DNA from: Trichuris trichiura
Taxonomy: Eukaryota; Nematoda; Enoplea; Trichinellida; Trichuridae
Length of the DNA stretch: 64,000 nt
Reading direction: 5' to 3'
NCBI GenBank assembly: GCA_037903355.1
Contig: JBAJFE010000039.1
Location: 806,001-870,000 of the forward strand
Part shown: piece after piece, positions 1-12,789 of the stretch
How positions within the stretch are numbered: position 1 is the stretch's first letter
How the letters are laid out: each line of letters starts with the position of its first letter
Program-made: the position numbers and the translations under genes
The notes under the pieces: generated by a model
What the model saw: only the letters and a program-made list of their open reading frames with translations
What the model was told of the DNA's origin: nothing
The model's database searches: none

Positions 1-2542
1 TTGTAGGTGTTGCAGTGTGTCATATAGGAAAGCAGTGAATGTATGATCATTAGAATTAAAAAAACAGTTTCCCATTCTCGTCTATCACATGCACAGGTGA
101 GGAACAGGGTTTTTTAGGCCCTCAGCAGTAGGAGTAATTGGAACAACGTTCGAAGAACCTTGGCGGTGGCGCCTGAAAGTCATAGCAGCAGTTGGGAGCA
201 AAAAAGAGACCGGTTGGCGGCGGCTTTGAGAAAAACTCTTTAAGTCCAATGCCGCCGCTCGACCAATTGTCGCAGAGTTTTGTACGTGCATCAATTCTCC
301 TCCTCATTTCGTCGCCGTCCGCAAGAGATATTCATTTGACGTGACCAATTGCAATTGCGCCTCCGTGTCGCCCTTAGTCGTCAAAGGGCATGCCGTTTCG
401 TCTCCTTTTGGTCATAACTTTTGCTGTTCAAGTTTGCCGACGCGGCATGCGGCCCATATCCGCGGCTCACTGTATCCCTTGGTAACGCGTTTTAAGTTTT
501 TTGCCTCCTTTCCACTGACTGATTTATTGTTATTTGCTCTGGCTAAATGATGGCAGCTTAACTTTGCCGCTGCAGAGCAACCAACCCATATACCGATTGG
601 CAACGGTCGATCAGCCGAGCTTAGCGTGAGAAAAATTTTCATCACGACTCTTTGAAGTTGCCTGCATTTCCGGCTCGGCACAGTCTGCTGCAGCCTTATC
701 AGATTCATGTTTGGTAAATCGCACGCAAGCCAACTGCTTGCTATTATTTCAAGGCTGCCAAACTGCTTTGGCTTGGAAAAAAATCATAAGATGAAGAAAT
801 GCGTTGCATCGAGACTTTTGAGCGTTCGGGACCCATGATGATGGACAGCCTATTACGACCGATCGATTTGTGCTTTTTTGGCCAACTGCCTCGGCCTTGC
901 GGAAGGTTACTCAACTACAGTATGGCTAGATGAAAAAAACAACCAACGTTGGTCTTCACACCCGGCCCATTGAACGTATTGCCGCGGTCACCACCAGGCC
1001 GAGGACGCCACAACTAAATAATCATCCCTTTTGGGTTTTTAAAGTGTTTTACCATATACTTATAAGCTATTGAGACAGTGGAATGCCATGTTATTAATAT
1101 GACCTAAAATGGCAAGTAGCACTTGCGTAAAACGCGAATGTGGTCAGCTATTTCAATTCGAGTAAGGCGTAAGTGTATGCAAAGTAACTGAACTTAAAAA
1201 ACAAAACTGCCAAATCACTTTTGTCTTTTAATTATTTTTTGAATTTTTCTCAAAACACTAAGCTGCCCAATCCTTTGAAGTTGTTTACCGCCCAGTCGGC
1301 ATCTAAGACGCACAAGCAGACTACGCAACTCCTCTTCAATATGCTTTGTCAAGCTTGCTTTCTTAGCTGAAAAAATTCTATGCGCTGTTCAATGACTTCA
1401 AAGCTGCTTGCAGCGTTTAAATGCCAAATTTCTATTGCACACGATGCACTTTGCATCAATATGTTATCCAACGCTTTAAACGCTCTCAGATTCAGTTGGA
1501 GCGAAGAGGCTAATTTTTAAAAGTTACAAACTCCTACGAGGGCAGCACTCCATTTCGCTTTGTGTTTTACTGCACAATGACGGAGCAATAACTCAAAGTG
1601 TTGTTTTCAAAAGCTGTTCAGAACAGCGAAATTTCTCAAAGACGAAAATGGATGACTGCATGTATAGAAAAGGTTCTCCTTCGAAAAGGAACGAAAATGA
1701 AGCTGAAGTGGATAGGCTCAGTAGGTCAGTAATTGAAGAACAGCTGATTTGCAAAATGAACTTGTATCAACTTGGCGTTCAACACTGTGACACAAAAACA
1801 TACCATGTTAAGAAGTTTCATCTTTGCTAGATGCTTTGCGACACTTTTGGTGACACGTAGTATCCATGCTATTTCCTTAAGTCAATTTACCTTCGCATAG
1901 AGCTTTTTATGCACAGATAACGTAAACGCACAGAGAATCGAAACCAATGGTCAACCAGTGCATAATGGTGGCGTCAGTAAATTTTGCGCCTCAGCAGCTG
2001 GTGCGTCCAAATAATAGACCAGCTAATGTGCAACCTTTGCTCCTGGTTTTTTTCAGCGTACTTTGCGGGAACATAATGCGCGCCCCGTAATGTTGCAGCG
2101 GAGAATGTAGCAGCTGCCAAATGTTTATTTGACCACTGTTCGCAACAGAAGCACAAAATGTTGAGAAAGACGAATAGAGAGAGAGATAAACACACTTACA
2201 ATTGTTTGCAATGGTAACAAAAAAGACAGGGCAAGCGAACGTGCATCACAGTACGAACAGTAAAATGACAATAGCAAAAACACTACTACTTGTACAGAAC
2301 AAGGAGAAGACTGCTTTGCAGGCATACTGTAGTGACCTTGAGTCTTCTCATTGCACGTAGTAGGCAAAAACAAAGGAGACCAACGATACTTTTGTTGCAA
2401 GGAGACGAAAGAGTGAACTAACATTATTCAGGCGCTTTTTGAAAGACGCCTGCTTGTCTTTGGTACCCATAATGATGAGGTTTCCCCGTAAGGACAAGAA
2501 ACGGAAAGGAGAAACAACATCATTGACAAAAAACGTAGAGGG
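1..2542. other. intergenic, no gene recognised
   Basis: I see no convincing coding exon, RNA gene or repeat here. The open frames are short, overlap each other on both strands and carry no recognisable domain. Base composition alternates between AT-rich and moderately GC-rich stretches, as in the rest of the window's non-coding DNA. Confidence 0.5.
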
Positions 2543-2997
2543 TCACGCTGGCAATTCTCCACGGACACCGGACGATGGTACAATAGCTGAAGAAACGTCG
2601 GCTAAGCCAGGCGGAAAATTCTTTACGGCGAACAGTTGATTTAGGTGCACGGAAAGGCGATGGAGATCAGCCACAGACGGGATGAACGTTCGGCCAGCGG
2701 TGATCAACGGTGGGCTTGCCAGATCAACCGCAGACCAACATCCCGACGAAACCCACCGAGGCAGACGGAGATCGAAAAGAGCTTGCTGAACGCTGGTGGG
2801 CGCCTGCTGGAAGACCAAAGAAGGAGAGCCGGTTGTGGTTAGCCAACCTCCAGCTGCTGCGGCAGTTGTCTCCCAGTTGGTCAGCAGAGAAGGAACGAGC
2901 AAGCCAGCACGGCCAGCCACGTCGATGTAGCCGGTCTCGCCAGCGTTCGATGGCCACCGGCCAGCCGGTGCCAAAGCGTTGTACAACTGCGACGAAT
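2543..2997 (-). CDS. possible alternative 3' exon of mab-3 (unconfirmed)
   Basis: An open frame of about 150 residues follows a pyrimidine-rich acceptor (AG at 2999-2998) and ends at a stop at 2543. If the mab-3 exon-3 donor at 3748 were joined here instead of to the exon at 3586, the phase-1 junction would stay in frame (T + AT gives Tyr). The encoded tail is rich in Ala, Gln, Ser, Thr and Trp with no known domain, as is common in transcription-factor tails. The frame match could arise by chance one time in three and the region is GC-rich, which lengthens random frames. It may instead be unrelated coding DNA or non-coding. Confidence 0.25.
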
Positions 2998-3461
2998 CTA
3001 CGAAGAAAAAATTGCGGTTACAACTTTGAACAAGCGCACACAGCGCTAACAAAGGGATAATCCGCTCTATAAATCCGTTAGGGTTAGCTAATTCCTTGCA
3101 GCTTAACTTCCTCGTAATGTCCGATTGGATCGGAGCAAAAGATGGCAGAAATGCCAAATCACTTGGCCATGCCTCAACGCGACAAAAGGCCAGCCGGTTA
3201 TTGCTTTGTCGGTTTTATAGAATTTGCTTTATTTCAAAAATCCACCAGCTGTATTATGTGTCCAGTTGCGGACTTGCAGAACAGAGCGGCGGGATTCAGA
3301 CCGAAGAGCAAAGGTGGTGGCATCGTGTCAGTGCTTGTTGCTTTGTGGCTGCGTGTACGAGTGAGTGTGCGCGCGTGCATGAATCTTTTCTTCAAAGGAA
3401 ACTAACGGAACATTTTTGTAATGTACAAAAAGTCTAGTTTGCAACTGTGCTTCTTTGCGGT

Positions 3462-5856
3462 TCACCTCCAGTGGCTGTGCATGTCGTAACCGTATAGGTC
3501 ATTGACGGCCGCTTGACCACAGTGGTAGACAGCGTCCGGCGGAAACGTGTACGAGAACGAGACGTTTTTCTCCATTTCACCCGGATCTATATTCAATCAA
3601 TAGCAAATTGGCATTTTTCCTGTTTATCACACTGGCTTAACTTCCTTTACAAAATGCTCAACTTAAATTTCCCCTCTTGATTTTAAAGTCTCTATCAGGT
3701 AATAAAAAGAAACCTCCGTCACGTCGCAACCAGCGGAGCGGCACTTACATGTTGGAGTTGGCCTAGACGGAATCACGAGTGCCGGATGCGAATGTTCAGC
3801 CATGCTAGGCAACGTAGGATGACCCATCAAGGGAGAAGTGGGCATCATCATATCCATGGAATAGCTATTGTTGACTGCCGGGGCAACGCTCATTGGCAAT
3901 GGGCCAACAACATCAGTTTGGCCGAGCGGCAACATCTTATTAGCGACATCACCTTCAACCGCCATAGTTGCCGTCGATCCATTGCTTTGTCTTGCCTTCT
4001 GGCTTCGTCTCAGGTGAATTTGCCTGGCCATAACTGACCGGCGTTGGGTGACCAGTTGGCACTTGATAATAGAAACCAATTAAACGAATAATGAAGAAGC
4101 AAAACGATCTCGGCAAAGGTCCAACGTACCTTATAGCAGTTGCAGTGCTGATAGGGGCAAACTTTCTTGTGACCCTTAAGGGGAGGCGGCTCTGCTTGCC
4201 GATTGTGAACTCCGCAACGGGCGCACTTTGGATTGCGTGATTTTCCTTGAAAAACACAAACTGGATTAGCTAAGATGTTGAGCGGTTCGAAAAGAACAAA
4301 AAGCGCCATTTCCTATGAGTAAACAGTTGAAAGAATCATTGGCATACCGTACTTGATGAACCACCATCTAGAAAGGCGGAGGCCAAAGACCTGTCATTTT
4401 TTAAACCAATGAAAATGAGGCTCAAGTTGACCAATGAAATAATTTTGAACCGGTTTGCCTCCGCCTTTCCGAGGGATACAGGCATTACAATCTTTTAGTC
4501 TTGGTAGCAAACTTCTCTGTACAAGTTGGATTTTTTGCAACCTTAGCACTTAGTGTCACTTCACCGGATGAACGACTAAGTTGAAAAGTAGGAAGTGACC
4601 ACCAGCTGGCGTTACGGGAGGAGATTCCGCATCCAAATTATCAACTCGCTCCGAGCACGACTTGGTGAAAAACCGGAAGAAATAGAGAGACGGTCGCTTG
4701 GAACATGCGAGACCATAAAACGGGCACACCTGTTGCAAACGGGCATCTGTTTGACAGCGTCGTCGTAGTCGGTTGTCGGCGGCTAGCTCGTTTAAGGGAC
4801 CCGAACCAGTGGCGCCAAAAAGAGAAAAGCATTTGTTGCAAAATGACGAGCTCTCAGCGGGGTGCCAGCCTGGGGCATCCTTCCCGGGCAGTCTTGTACA
4901 AATAGAAGAGAAATCCTGCGCGCCAAATTTGGAACATTTACAACGCCTTCCTATTGTGCCTGACCGAGATCCGACGGGACATCATTTGCGCGACCGCCTT
5001 ATGGCATTGACATTTATGAGAAGCTGTTGGTTGACTATTGCGTGAATTAGGAGAAAGTAGAGCGGCTGGCAGCCGTCATAGGTGTCGGCGGCCACAGGGT
5101 TCCTTGGCGTCGCGACGGCGCCTCTTCTCGGTGTAGTAAAACGCGTCGCGCGAGCCCAAACAAAGAAAGAAAGACAAACAAGACAAGTGGCGGCGAATCA
5201 GCAGGCGTGCGCGCGCGCGCGGCGTTAACCACCGTGCCGGCGAAAAGATTTTAAAAAAATCGGAAAGACAGAAAGAAAGAAACACAGATGACTGGCCCAC
5301 CAGTGGGCGCTGATTCAGGCAATGAGAAAATAAACGTACTTTTGCTGCTATGACCACCGGCATGTCCTTCGCGGTCGCTGCCGTTGGACGATGACGACGA
5401 CGAGGAGGGTATGGGTTGGGACCTTTCGCATTCGCTGTTGATTTGCCGGTTCAGCATTTTGCGCTTTTCCACCAGAACGCATTGGACGCATGAGCAGGTT
5501 GCCCACTCGCAGAAACGTTTGTGACCTTTGCGTGCCACCTCTTTGCCATGATTCAAGCACCGCTGGCAATGGTAGGTGCGTCCGCTAACGCCACCACCAG
5601 GGGAGGTGACAGCCGCCGGCTTGCCTGAACCAGCAGTCAATGTCGACGAGGGTCGAAAACCTTGCGGCGCTTCCATAAGGGCGATAGCGTTGAAAAGACA
5701 CCCATCGACCGCCAGCTGGGGCTCAATATCAGCTCGGTTGTCGTAAGCTTGCATGGCTTGGTGGTGGGAGGAAGCAACGCTGTGAGGCGTTGTTGGAAGG
5801 TCGTCCTTCAGCGACAGTCCGATATGGCGCCCATGCGGCACCAATACCATCAGCAA
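3462..5856 (-). CDS. mab-3: MAB-3-like transcription factor with two DM domains
   Basis: Four exons: 5856-5340, 4245-4130, 4061-3749, 3586-3462, phases consistent, giving about 356 residues. DM domain 1 (residues ~93-140) lies in exon 1, with CQRC, the GHKRFC block, CSC and a VEKRKMLNRQI recognition-helix tail. DM domain 2 starts at the exon 1/2 junction (~173) and runs through exon 3, with CARCG, a GHKKVCPYQHCNC block and the VTQRRSVMARQI tail. Both zinc modules look intact. Two DM domains in one protein is the layout of nematode MAB-3, which binds DNA in the nucleus and controls male-specific development and yolk-gene repression in C. elegans. The tail after DM2 is Met/Pro/Ser rich. Start chosen at ATG 5856, just after an in-frame stop; a missed 5' exon is possible. 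Exon 3 ends at a strong GTAAGT donor. A possible polyadenylation signal (AATAAA on the minus strand) is at 3228-3233. Intron 1 is 1.1 kb. Confidence 0.9.
5206..5222. repeat. (GC)n simple repeat in mab-3 intron 1
   Basis: An alternating GC tract of about 16 bp with one leading GT, inside the first mab-3 intron. It could adopt Z-DNA, but nothing else marks it as functional. Confidence 0.7.
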
Positions 5857-6913
5857 TGGCCTGGTGTCTCAGCGTCCTGGCAAAATTGAAAACTTAACTG
5901 AGGCAAGTGAGCAAAAGGAGAGAAAGTAGCTGCAGCGCACGATTGGTGCCCATGGGCACTGGCCGGCCGGTCGATATGCCAAATGGTTATGGCTGTCGCG
6001 GCTCCGAACCTCTTCCAGCCGTCGATTATTGGCCAGCCGGCTCACGGGGGCCATGACGCGTACAGGTTGGACAGCGAACTTGCCGGCCGGCCAGCCAATG
6101 GCGCGGGCTCGACACCCGTCGCATGCGCATAATATTACGGCCGAGCAATGCGCGTCATTTTTCATTCTCAGACAGTCAAAAAGCTCGCGCATTGTCGCAA
6201 GACTGCCCGTAAAAAAACCAGGCAGCCGTCGTCTACGCTTGCGCGTCCAACAGTCGGCGACTCGTCACGTTTCGCGTCAAGTTATTGAGAATTGTATTCA
6301 TACTGCTCCTGTTGCTATCCGCTTCGATATTTGTACATACACATATGCAAATTAAATTTTTGTACTACTCATTCGCTCGCCTAGTGTCGGTACCACTGTT
6401 GAAAAGGCATATGTGAGAGCCCAATGTTCAAAAAACGCAAAGGCGGGGAGAAGTACGACATCGTAGGCGGTGATCACAACTCGGCTAATCATCATAATTA
6501 TCCTGCTTTTAAAAGTCCTCCGTCCCCAACGAACTCACTCGACAAAACGAAGATTTGTGGCAGCTGCCCTAGACGACCCTTATAATCGACGAGCTAAAGA
6601 TGTCACCATTTTTCTTTATCTTCTTCCCAAAGACACCTGTACTTTTTTGCTCGTACAAAGTGGAAGACCGGCTGGCAGCAGCAGCAGCCGAGTCGTCAAA
6701 GAGATGTGGTCGGCAAGTGCAGCTACTCTGTAACGCAGAAGGCGATCGCGACGACTCGATCTCTCAGATAGGTCAGCGCAGAACGATATCCAAAGACCAA
6801 CTGGAAAACGGTCGGAAAAAGGACAATGACGGACGTATTTTGAAATAGAACTGCAGCACTTTGACGTAGTTCTATCGCCGCCGGCTCTTCCGGTGACGAC
6901 GGCTCGTCTTGAC

Positions 6914-6955
6914 AAAGAGAGAAAGAGAGAGAGAATGAGAGTGAAAGAGAGAGGA
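6914..6955. repeat. imperfect (GA)n microsatellite
   Basis: Interrupted GAGA/GAAA repeats over about 42 bp. The flanks show no coding signal. It resembles an ordinary microsatellite. Confidence 0.8.
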
Positions 6956-8878
6956 GCCAGCCGGCTGCTGGTTGGATACAAATGACCGCGAATCTATCTT
7001 GTCCGGACAAAAACTGTAGCTTGGCCTGGTCCGCGGCTAAAAGCACGCTCAGATGCTGCGCCGTCAGCAGCATCACTTGCAACACGTTGGTCGTCCACAG
7101 CTGGTCGCCATTCTACGTTGCAGCCGGAACAGGCCAGTCCAACGAGGAGTTTTTCCAACGAAAAATGGTGCATTTGTTTTCCAGACGGCAGCTTTTTCCG
7201 GGCCCCAACCTACCACTGCGCTGATGGACCTACGGCTCTTTGGTAACCCATTTTAACACTGACCCTACCGATGTGTAAGGTGATGGGACCTTGCTAAGGG
7301 CAACCCAACCAAAGGAAATGCCCACGAAGAGCGGAAGAAAATGCTTGGTTCACCAACGCGACGGTCCACCGACCAAAGGTGTCGCCTCAGGTTGCAACAT
7401 GGGCAAGTCAGGTTTTTACATTAAGCAATGCTCTTGTCGGCGTCGCACCTCGTTGTTCCAACCAGACAGTTCTGCCGAGGACAGCTCAACGGGTGATCCA
7501 GACGATCGTGCGACACCAGCTTACCGGAACAACCGCCGCCACTCTCGGTTGGAGACGTACGGGCGATTAATTGTCTGTCAAGACGGGCCTGGCACCACCG
7601 CGACGTCTCCTTCTCTGATCGGCCCGAAATGCATTGTTTGGACATAGGTGGTCCTTTCTTGTAGCCCACCGCTTTCCAGTCAGCTCATTTATGGGCCCAA
7701 AACTTTCTCTCGCGTTTCCAAGGTGATGGATTCTTGGAATTCAAAGAAACTCGTCCTAAATAAATAGGAGGCTATTTTCAGGCGCTCAAGTTTGCCATGT
7801 GCACCCAAGGTGCACTCGGGGCTCCTCCCAGATACCGCACGTGACAGGCCGGCTAAGAATCCTCTGAGCAAAATGGGAATGGAAATGAGCTTCGGACATG
7901 GCCACCAAGTTAGTCTTTGCTGACCGCAAAGAGGAGTGACTGGTAGGCGAAGAAGGCATGCGGTCGACGGCGACCACAAAGCGACCCGGTGCCGCTGACG
8001 AGTCAAGTTGCAACAGCAGCAGTTTGCTGGTGCCATAAATTTAGATACTTTTGCCGGTTGGACACTTGCAGCAGCGACCCAGTTCGCAAATGGGGAAGCA
8101 GTAAAACGTTGCAGTGCGTTGCCAAACGCCGGTTACGCACGCTACGGAAACGCTGGGATCTCTCTTTGGCTACTTAAAATTCCGTTGAAAACTATAGCCG
8201 CAGCGTTGCCTTTTTTACAAGCCACTCGCGTTTCCCATTGTCACTGCCGACATGCGACTTAAAGGTGAGCGATTTAAAGGCGCCTATGGCCGTAGCAAAT
8301 TATGGCAACCGCGATAGAGCAACGCGCGCTTTAGCACCCGTAGGATTCCAGTAGGTCCTGTCGGGCGACCATGGCGGTCTTTGCTGGAACTGCCACAAGT
8401 AATGTACGTGATTTACGCGGCGGCAAGAAGAGCCGCGAAAATTAGCTCCTCTCCCCTATGGTATACGTCGCGGATGAAGGTGCGTAATGAATCAGCAGCC
8501 GACACTGGTTAACATTATCTTAAATAAAGCACCTTAGGTAGGCGGTCGCTATGTCCTCATATGTGTATGTGCCTTCACAACTGCATACACAATATTCCAA
8601 ACGAAATAAGCCATAGTCAATAAGCTAAGCTAACGCTAACGTCAGAGGCCAATTTCCAGCTGTCATCTTGGTTGGTAGAAAAAGGATTGACTATAACTTC
8701 TTTCCCCATTTCAAACAGAGCATCAATTGCTTTGAACCAGGCTAACTATTTGATTGATTGTTTATATTACCGCTAAGGCAGTCATGTACGGCTTGCGAAT
8801 CGTGATTAGGCGCACTATATTCTCGTACAAATGCAGCTTGGTCGCAACCGTAAGCAATGTATACTTTGTCTAGCGCGC

Positions 8879-8905
8879 TTTCTCTCTCTCTCTGTCTCTC
8901 TTTCG
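8879..8905. repeat. (CT)n microsatellite
   Basis: A TCTCTC tract with one TG interruption, about 27 bp, in the intergenic region upstream of mab-3. Confidence 0.8.
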
Positions 8906-11900
8906 CCCTCTCGTAGCAGCCGCGAGCAGCAGCCTTTAAACTCGCCTTTAACGGAAAAAGCAGCGCTGCGGGAAATGCATAAAGAACTTGAGCTGCCGAA
9001 TGTTTGCCAAGGTAGCGGAGTCTTCCTTTCAACTGACTAATGAAAAGTCGTGACCGTTTAAGGTCGTCTCGTTTTTTGGTTGATCGCAGAGGTGCGTTGG
9101 AAGGCTGGTTCTGCGGTTGTCGCAAATTTTAACATTTTTCCGCACTTGCTGACATACAACCATCACTGACCGGATGAGAAGAACCGCGCCGGTTGCGCAA
9201 TAGCGGTAAAGTTCGCTAGCCATCAACCATCAACTAACACTGAGAAAAAGTCGCAATTTTTCCCGTTATTCTTCTTTATCAATTGAAACAAATTAGAACC
9301 GGTGCGTTTCACAAACGCTCAACGGGACTGCTTCCCAACCAGCCGCTGCAGGTATACCGGAACCGTATGGAAGATCGGGATGAGCCAAACGGCTGACCGG
9401 TTCGCGATTCGTACGAATGAACGGTGAATCTCTCCCGTACTGGTAACCGACCGTTGCGAAACGACTGCTCCCGCTGTCCTGCAAGAGCAAGCAGATCACG
9501 TACGCGCATTGACATTTATGACTTTTCATCGTTTTCAGACGTTTACAACAAACAGCTATCGCTGAGCAAACGATGCTCGCGCTAGACGCCAGAAATGTTC
9601 ATCCCGTTCGTCTAATAATGGTCCGTCGTTCCTTTAAGAGAAATCAAAAAACAATGGACCTTCACTGACCTTTCATCTACTAACTGTATTCAATCTTTAT
9701 CACACGGGAAACGACTAGCCTTGTATAGCAACTTTACGTAGCAAGCGGCGATGCGCCTATTCAGGCACAACTTTCAGTGATGTGTAAGGTTCTTAACACG
9801 ATAGCGCGTCGTCAAAGCGTTCCGCTGCCGCATTTTGTCCTTTTTCTTTCGTCTTCCACCTACAGATTTTAAATCAGTGAAAATCCGTGTAAGCTTGCTC
9901 TTTTGAAGGTAGAATTACGCTGGTTAACCAGTATCAGGCAAAATGATTAACAGCCTATAAGCAAATGGTACAGATACAAAGCGCTGTAAAAGCTCTTCCA
10001 CGTCATCAGTCATTAGGCAAGAGAGCAATGCTTGCTATTAATATTTGTTAATAATTATGCATACTTTTCACGTGATTTTTCAATAAATACAATTCACAAG
10101 TATTAAGACGTCGCTTATGCAAATTTGATCTTTTTTGGTTGCTACAAAGGCAGTCCTAATCAACGAAGCGCAGAGCCCTTATCGGCTATGATAGCGTTGA
10201 TCGTACTTATTGCAAGCAAGCCGGAATTCCTTATGTATCAACTTTGAGCGGAGAAAAGGTTAAAGGAAGGCGAATTCGTTTTGCTATCAAAGAGACCAAT
10301 TGGTTTCATTCTGAACAGATCACCTTTTTTCTTTATTACGTTCATCAAGAGGTCACTCGTCGCCGTGCAACGGATGCCCAATCGTTCGTTTTCACACAAA
10401 AAGTGGCAATGCGCTTTCCGTTTGATCAAACAGCCTATTCAGTTTATCACTGTCGTTTCCATTAAGTAACTAAAGCTGAAACATCAATTAAAAGATGGAA
10501 CTCGTTTTGTCTTTTGTTAGCGTAGCACACAGCATTAGGTGAAAACTGGATTTAAGCTGATGCTTCGATGACTTATTGGATATGCTATGGAGTTGAGTAA
10601 CAGTGGCGGCGGTTTCTAAAAAGTTTCCCAGCTGATCAGGAAGCAGTCATCAAATAGCGCGGCTGGAAAATGTTAGGATGGGCGTTATCCGTAGCAGCGA
10701 CTACTGCCCTTTGAAAATGCGGAACTCTTAGATGAAACCTTGCTCTCCCTTTTTTAAAATGCTATCCTATGCTCGGGAATATAGTTCGGGCGCTCCCAAG
10801 CAAGCTCAAGTTTGAAGTCACACAAAGCATATCGCATCGTGAAAATTCAAATAAACAGATGAAGAAAGATGGCAAAAAATCAAAAGAACAATCTGCTATC
10901 CCACGGAAACTTAAAGGAGAGATGTACGCTAGCTTTATTTCTGTCTTTTTATGGTTTTGTTATTAATTCCCGAACTGATAGGTCGAATGCATTATTGTTA
11001 GTCGTATCCGCTTGAAGAAGCTAGCCCAGCATGTGCGACAATGATTATATAGATCTCCATGTTTTCAACTTAAGTCTGTGAAGTATCTTGACCTGGAAAT
11101 AAGTCTTAGTTATTCCAATCGCAGAAAATCTACTTTAAAAGCTTCTAAAGGTTTTTGCTTGGACTAGCTGACAAAACAGGGCATCCTAGCGGCAACGAAC
11201 ATTTATCAGTAGTAGGTTGCGTAGTTAATTCGTAACAACTGTAGACAATTTTGGACACTTGGAATAACTTTAAGGCTTAATGAATCCTTAAACGTCGTCT
11301 CAACGTCGGCGCATTCGAATATACAACTGTGAGGCTTCAGTATTCCGCCATTGACAGTCTCTTTGGGAGGGACAAATTTCATTTCGTCTTCATCATTGTT
11401 CTCCCTTCCATGGACCAAAAGCTTGATAAGCGCGCAATGACCAAACTTTATTAGTGGAGCAACGCCTCCCTTAGGCCCTAAACGTTGGCTGAAATCACGC
11501 CTCGCCAATGGCGGCTTTAGCCCATAAACGTTAATGGACAAAGCTCCAAACTTGTCAAGCTACGTAAACATCAACGTAAAAAATCGTCTTCCCAGTAGCC
11601 GTTGGTTCTTGCCAATTCCACCGGGTAAAGTAACATTACAAAACTGCCTCCTAAGCAGTTTTTCAAACGATAAATTAGAGAAATGAAGTTCCCATCTGCT
11701 CAGATCACTAGTAGAAAGTTATCAAATAAAACGCGCGAGGAGAGATGTAAAAATATAAGCAAAGCTGCGTAATACGCTGCTTACGCATATATTTTTACTA
11801 TAATGCATACGGACAATGAATGCATCCGAATTCAAGTCCGCAGTGCGTTCTATCATAGGATGCAAAAATGCATTCAGGTATAATCTGAAAATTCGTAATT

Positions 11901-12348
11901 CTCGACAGCGTTATTTTTGAAAGCTTAACTCTCTCTCGCTTAACAGTTTATAGTGCTTCTTTTCAATTTGCCTTATATGGTTATAAGACTCGCAGAAGGG
12001 CGATGTAACTGATTTAAGTTAGGCAAAGGTGAAAAAGAGTAATCTTAAGCATGCAGCTTTTGTTTGTTCACTCTTAAATGTTCGTGCGAGCAGGCATTGT
12101 TCGCCCAACCTGAAAGCGGTAGCTTTTAACGAACCGAAACGTCTGGTGCATGTACGTGTGTGCTTATTTCTAAAGGGAAAATTTAAGTTCACGACAAGGT
12201 AAGAGTTTCAAAACGTTAGTCGTAAAGCAATCTGAAGTACCAATAAACCATTTGAGGTGGGATAAAAATTACTTACTAAAACAGTCACCTTACTTAACCA
12301 TGGCTGACATACAATGATCAAAGAGGGAGCCGACCATTCCACTGAAAC

Positions 12349-12789
12349 CTACTCTTTCGAGCTGGTTGGTTGTTCGTCTAAGAAATCATTGAAAAGATGT
12401 GCAGCAAACCAACTGTAACATTCGGAGGGCAATAAATCTTTTTCCATTTCTTTAGGTTTGCTTTGAATGCGCGCTTGGTAAATCATATGACGATTAGCCA
12501 TGAGGCGGTTTGGGCCTAATGGGTACCGCTGAAGGACGCAACTTGGGCGTTGGCCAAAACGCGTCATTCCCAAGGCAAAATCCTTCGCGGAACCATTCAA
12601 AAGCTGCCTCAATGCCGGCGCCTATACGAGCAAAGGGAACGTAGTTGAAAAGTCGTTGGAATCGCGTAGACAAATCCGATGGGCTTCAAAAGTTGGTACA
12701 CCAAAAAACGTGGCTAACTGGTCGTTTCGAGTACGGTTATTTAGACGATTTGGGACGAATAGCCTGACGCGGCTGTAAAACTGCTCCAT
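12349..12789 (-). CDS. possible small unrecognised gene or gene remnant
   Basis: A minus-strand ATG at 12789 opens a frame of 29 residues to a GT at 12701. Joining to an AG at 12623-12622 gives an in-frame second exon rich in aromatic residues (a GIEAAFEWF block). A separate frame of 87 residues runs on to a stop at 12349, and a further GT-AG intron of about 53 nt can be drawn inside it. Several alternative splice patterns work, so I cannot choose one. I recognise no family. It stands out only because both pieces have protein-like composition within an AT-rich desert. It may be a small membrane protein, a decayed gene or chance. Confidence 0.2.

Larger units (their letters stand above)
5857..12348. 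other. intergenic, gene-poor
   Basis: This stretch lies upstream of mab-3 on its strand and would include its promoter. 5.9-8.4 kb is fairly GC-rich with repeated GGCCGGCCGG-type words near 5955-6090. It holds many short overlapping open frames on both strands, none with a recognisable domain or a splice-consistent chain. 8.5-12.3 kb is AT-rich. I found no tRNA, rRNA or transposase signature by eye. Confidence 0.5.

Noticed and set aside
6600..8262. Cluster of 60-120 codon frames on both strands
   Set aside because: The frames overlap in GC-rich sequence and microsatellites (GA repeats reading as Leu/Ser/Phe runs), so they are not credible proteins.
11206..11541. Minus-strand 111-codon frame
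   Set aside because: No family resemblance, no supporting exons and no low-complexity or domain signal; treated as chance or an unreadable remnant.
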